Source: an uncultured Aquimarina sp. | GTDB lineage: Bacteria; Bacteroidota; Bacteroidia; Flavobacteriales; Flavobacteriaceae | Direction of reading: 5' to 3' | Assembly: GCA_947500845.1 (NCBI GenBank) | Contig: CANMTP010000010.1 | Coordinates: 88,564-152,563 of the forward strand | DNA: 64,000 bases | Part shown: positions 62,143-64,000 of the stretch, in pieces | How positions within the stretch are numbered: position 1 is the stretch's first letter | Layout: the number at the start of each line of letters is the position of its first letter | Position numbers and translations under genes: made by a program | Notes under the pieces: model-generated | The model's database searches: none | Seen by the model: only the letters and a program-made list of their open reading frames with translations | Told to the model about the DNA's origin: nothing

Positions 62143-63285
62143 ATGGACTTTAAATTATCCGAAGAACAATTAATGATACGAGATGCTGCTCGTGATTTTG
62201 CAAAAGCTGAATTATTACCTGGTGTAATCGAGCGCGACAACAAACAAGAATTTCCCACAGAACAAGTAAAAAGAATGGGCGAACTAGGTTTTTTAGGAAT
62301 GATGGCATCTCCAGAGTATGGTGGTGGTGGAATGGACACTCTTTCCTATGTTTTAGTAATGGAAGAGTTATCAAAAATAGATGCTTCTTCTTCAGTTATT
62401 GTATCTGTGAATAATTCTTTGGTATGTTGGGGGCTTGACACCTATGGTACTCCTGAGCAAAAAGAAAAATATCTTTCAAAATTAACTACTGGAGAATCAA
62501 TAGGAGCCTTTTGTTTATCTGAGCCAGAAGCTGGTAGTGATGCAACCTCTCAAAAAACAACTGCAGTCGACAAAGGTGATCACTATATTCTTAATGGAAC
62601 CAAAAACTGGATCACGAATGGAAGTAGTTCGGATTATTATTTGGTAATAGCTCAAACGGATAAAGAAAAAAAACATCGTGGTATCAATGCCTTTATTGTT
62701 GAAAAAGGGTGGGAAGGATTTGAAGTTGGCCCTAAAGAGGACAAATTAGGAATCAGAGGTAGTGACACGCATTCTCTTATTTTTAATGATGTAAAAGTTC
62801 CTAAAGAAAATCGAATCGGTGAAGATGGTTTTGGATTTAAATTTGCTATGAAAACATTAGCAGGGGGTCGTATTGGAATTGCAGCCCAAGCATTGGGTAT
62901 TGCAGCTGGTGCCTATGAACTTGCAAAAGAGTATTCTAAAGTTCGCAAAGCTTTTGGTACCGAAATTATGAATCATCAGGCTATCGCTTTTAAATTAGCC
63001 GATATGCATACACAAATAGAAGCTGCCAGAATGCTTGTATATAAAGCAGCAATGGATAAAGATAATCATGAAAATTATGATTTATCCGGAGCCATGGCAA
63101 AATTATATGCTTCTCAAGTAGCTATGGAAGTCACTGTAGAAGCCGTACAGGTTCATGGAGGTAATGGTTTTGTAAAGGAATATCATGTAGAGCGATTAAT
63201 GAGAGATGCAAAAATTACTCAGATTTATGAAGGAACCAGTGAAATACAAAAAATTGTAATTTCAAGAAGTATTCTTAGAGATTAA
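62143..63285 (+). CDS. Acyl-CoA dehydrogenase
   Basis: The 380-residue flavoprotein has GAFCLSEPEAGSDATS and WITNG (FAD site), the middle segment GRIGIAAQALGIA, and the catalytic Glu in QIYEGTSEIQKIVISRSI at the end. It is probably a short- or medium-chain enzyme of fatty-acid oxidation; substrate length cannot be told. It is a single gene with a strong terminator after it. Confidence 0.96.
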   Translation: MDFKLSEEQLMIRDAARDFAKAELLPGVIERDNKQEFPTEQVKRMGELGFLGMMASPEYGGGGMDTLSYVLVMEELSKIDASSSVIVSVNNSLVCWGLDTYGTPEQKEKYLSKLTTGESIGAFCLSEPEAGSDATSQKTTAVDKGDHYILNGTKNWITNGSSSDYYLVIAQTDKEKKHRGINAFIVEKGWEGFEVGPKEDKLGIRGSDTHSLIFNDVKVPKENRIGEDGFGFKFAMKTLAGGRIGIAAQALGIAAGAYELAKEYSKVRKAFGTEIMNHQAIAFKLADMHTQIEAARMLVYKAAMDKDNHENYDLSGAMAKLYASQVAMEVTVEAVQVHGGNGFVKEYHVERLMRDAKITQIYEGTSEIQKIVISRSILRD

Positions 63286-63307
63286 TTAGTTAAAAAACTC
63301 TTAGATC

Positions 63308-63344
63308 AAAAGCCCAGATTGAAGTTTCAATCTGGGCTTTTTTT
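63308..63344 (+). terminator. Rho-independent terminator after the acyl-CoA dehydrogenase gene
   Basis: A perfect stem AAAGCCCAGATTGAA/TTCAATCTGGGCTTT with loop GT plus a following T run. Confidence 0.92.
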
Positions 63345-63372
63345 ACTCTTTAGAAACTAGGTATTTTAAATA

Positions 63373-63874
63373 TTATTCTTTTAAAGAAAACAAACTATCG
63401 ATCTTCTTGAAAGAGTACCTTCCCATTAATTCGCCGTTGGGGGAAATTAAAAACTTTGCAGGAATTTCGGTAACTCCATATTTTCTAGCAATAGAAGACA
63501 TCAACACAAATTGATTTTCTTCTACAATTTGATGCTTCCAAACAAAACCAAACTTATCTGCCGCTTTCCTCCAGGTTTTATCATCTTTTTCTAAAGCAAT
63601 GGTTACTATAACAAGATTATTTGCATAACTATCATAAATACTAACCAACTGAGGACTTTCTCTCAAGCAAGGAGCACACCATGAACCCACAAAAATCTAA
63701 TAAAACGTATTGCCCGCGAAGATCTGACAATTTAAATGGCGTACCATCTACCAACGTTGTTTCAAAATCAGGAGCTTGCTCTCCATCCTCTATAGTGAAA
63801 TATTTAAGATACAAATAGGATAATCCTATCAATAGAAATGTACCCAATAACAGATATTGAAATATTTTTTTCAT
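63373..63874 (-). pseudogene. Frameshifted thioredoxin-like (TlpA/ResA-type) protein gene
   Basis: Two overlapping minus-strand frames together make one gene. The first (ATG 63874) encodes a membrane anchor (IFQYLLLGTFLLIGLSYLYL) and ends GQYVLLDFCGFMVCSL; the second resumes GSWCAPCLRESPQLVSIYDSY, with the CAPC redox pair, and goes on to GVTEIPAKFLISPNGELMGRY (cis-Pro loop). The shift lies at the A5 run 63691-63695 (T5 in the coding strand): one base fewer would give LLDFVGSWCAPC. It is either a sequencing error or a recent mutation. The intact product would be an anchored thiol-disulfide oxidoreductase. Confidence 0.82.
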
Positions 63875-63944
63875 ATTGATCATTAGACGATAGATAATCT
63901 GTAAGCTTACTTATTCAAATTTATTATTTTTAAAAACGAGGCAT

Positions 63945-63978
63945 AAAAAAACCCTTCATAGTTTTATGAAGGGTTTTT
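63945..63978 (-). terminator. Terminator after the 5S rRNA gene
   Basis: A stem ACCCTTCATA/TATGAAGGGT with loop GTTT, flanked by runs of six A and five T, directly downstream (minus strand) of the 5S 3' end. Confidence 0.88.
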
Positions 63979-63980
63979 AA

Positions 63981-64000
63981 GGAAGGCGGTGACCTACTCT
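63981..64000 (-). rRNA. rrf: 5S rRNA, 3' end only (partial)
   Basis: On the minus strand the last bases read AGAGTAGGTCACCGCC, the typical 3' end of flavobacterial 5S rRNA, followed at once by a terminator. The rest of the gene and of the rRNA operon lie beyond the window. Confidence 0.75.

Overview
The window is a 64 kb chromosome segment from a marine-type member of the Flavobacteriaceae (phylum Bacteroidota), plausibly Aquimarina or a close relative. The evidence is AT-rich DNA, gliding and type IX secretion genes (gldJ, porV), a secreted peptidase with a T9SS C-terminal sorting domain, promoters of the Bacteroidota type (-7 TAnnTTTG), almost no Shine-Dalgarno sequences, and a fused hypoxanthine phosphoribosyltransferase-adenylate kinase gene. 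The genus is an inference; no rRNA long enough to place it is present.

Layout. 1-2.4 kb: end of a paraoxonase-like gene, Crp-like regulator, AhpD-like protein, a decayed spacer, GNAT protein. 2.4-6.5 kb: obg and hpt-adk on the minus strand, purK-purE on the plus strand. 7-11.7 kb: M3 peptidase convergent with a secreted M28 peptidase. 11.8-15.1 kb: a GbsR/MarR-type regulator with a perfect 42-bp palindrome at its promoter, heading a membrane protein-methyltransferase-TIGR01777-SRPBCC gene set. 15.2-17.2 kb: ECF sigma factor, zinc anti-sigma-like protein, a decayed copy of the latter, and a membrane protein. 17.3-25.4 kb: gcvP, truncated haemoglobin, KAS III, methyltransferase, a four-helix-bundle (23S-IVS-type) cassette bracketed by inverted heptad repeats, glycosyltransferase, PafA-like phosphatase. 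25.5-33.4 kb: MlaEF-type ABC transporter, DinB, DUF389, manC, SprT-like, SDR, M28 lipoprotein. 33.5-41.5 kb: pdhC, pdhA, cdd, porV, then gldJ and murF; porU, usually next to porV, is absent here. 55.6-64 kb: folC, tonB-exbD-exbB, nhaB, Glu/Leu dehydrogenase, acyl-CoA dehydrogenase, a frameshifted thioredoxin-like gene and the 3' end of a 5S rRNA gene.

The accessory part is a genomic island of about 12.8 kb (42655-55493) integrated in the 3' end of tRNA-Val(TAC). It has a tyrosine integrase next to the intact tRNA, a BfmA/BtgA-type mobilization gene, a 23-bp duplication of the tRNA 3' end at the far side, and the tRNA's original terminator stranded beside that duplicate. Its cargo is an O-antigen-ligase/esterase fusion and a five-gene run of exported proteins: transglutaminase-like, unknown helical, Sel1-repeat with T9SS sorting domain, Cys-rich protein with a papain-like C-terminal domain, and a small lipoprotein. 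These are followed by a wrecked gene remnant with a peptidase-like signature. I read the last three as a candidate T9SS-linked toxin/immunity locus with a displaced toxin tip. This is a hypothesis and the most interesting content of the window.
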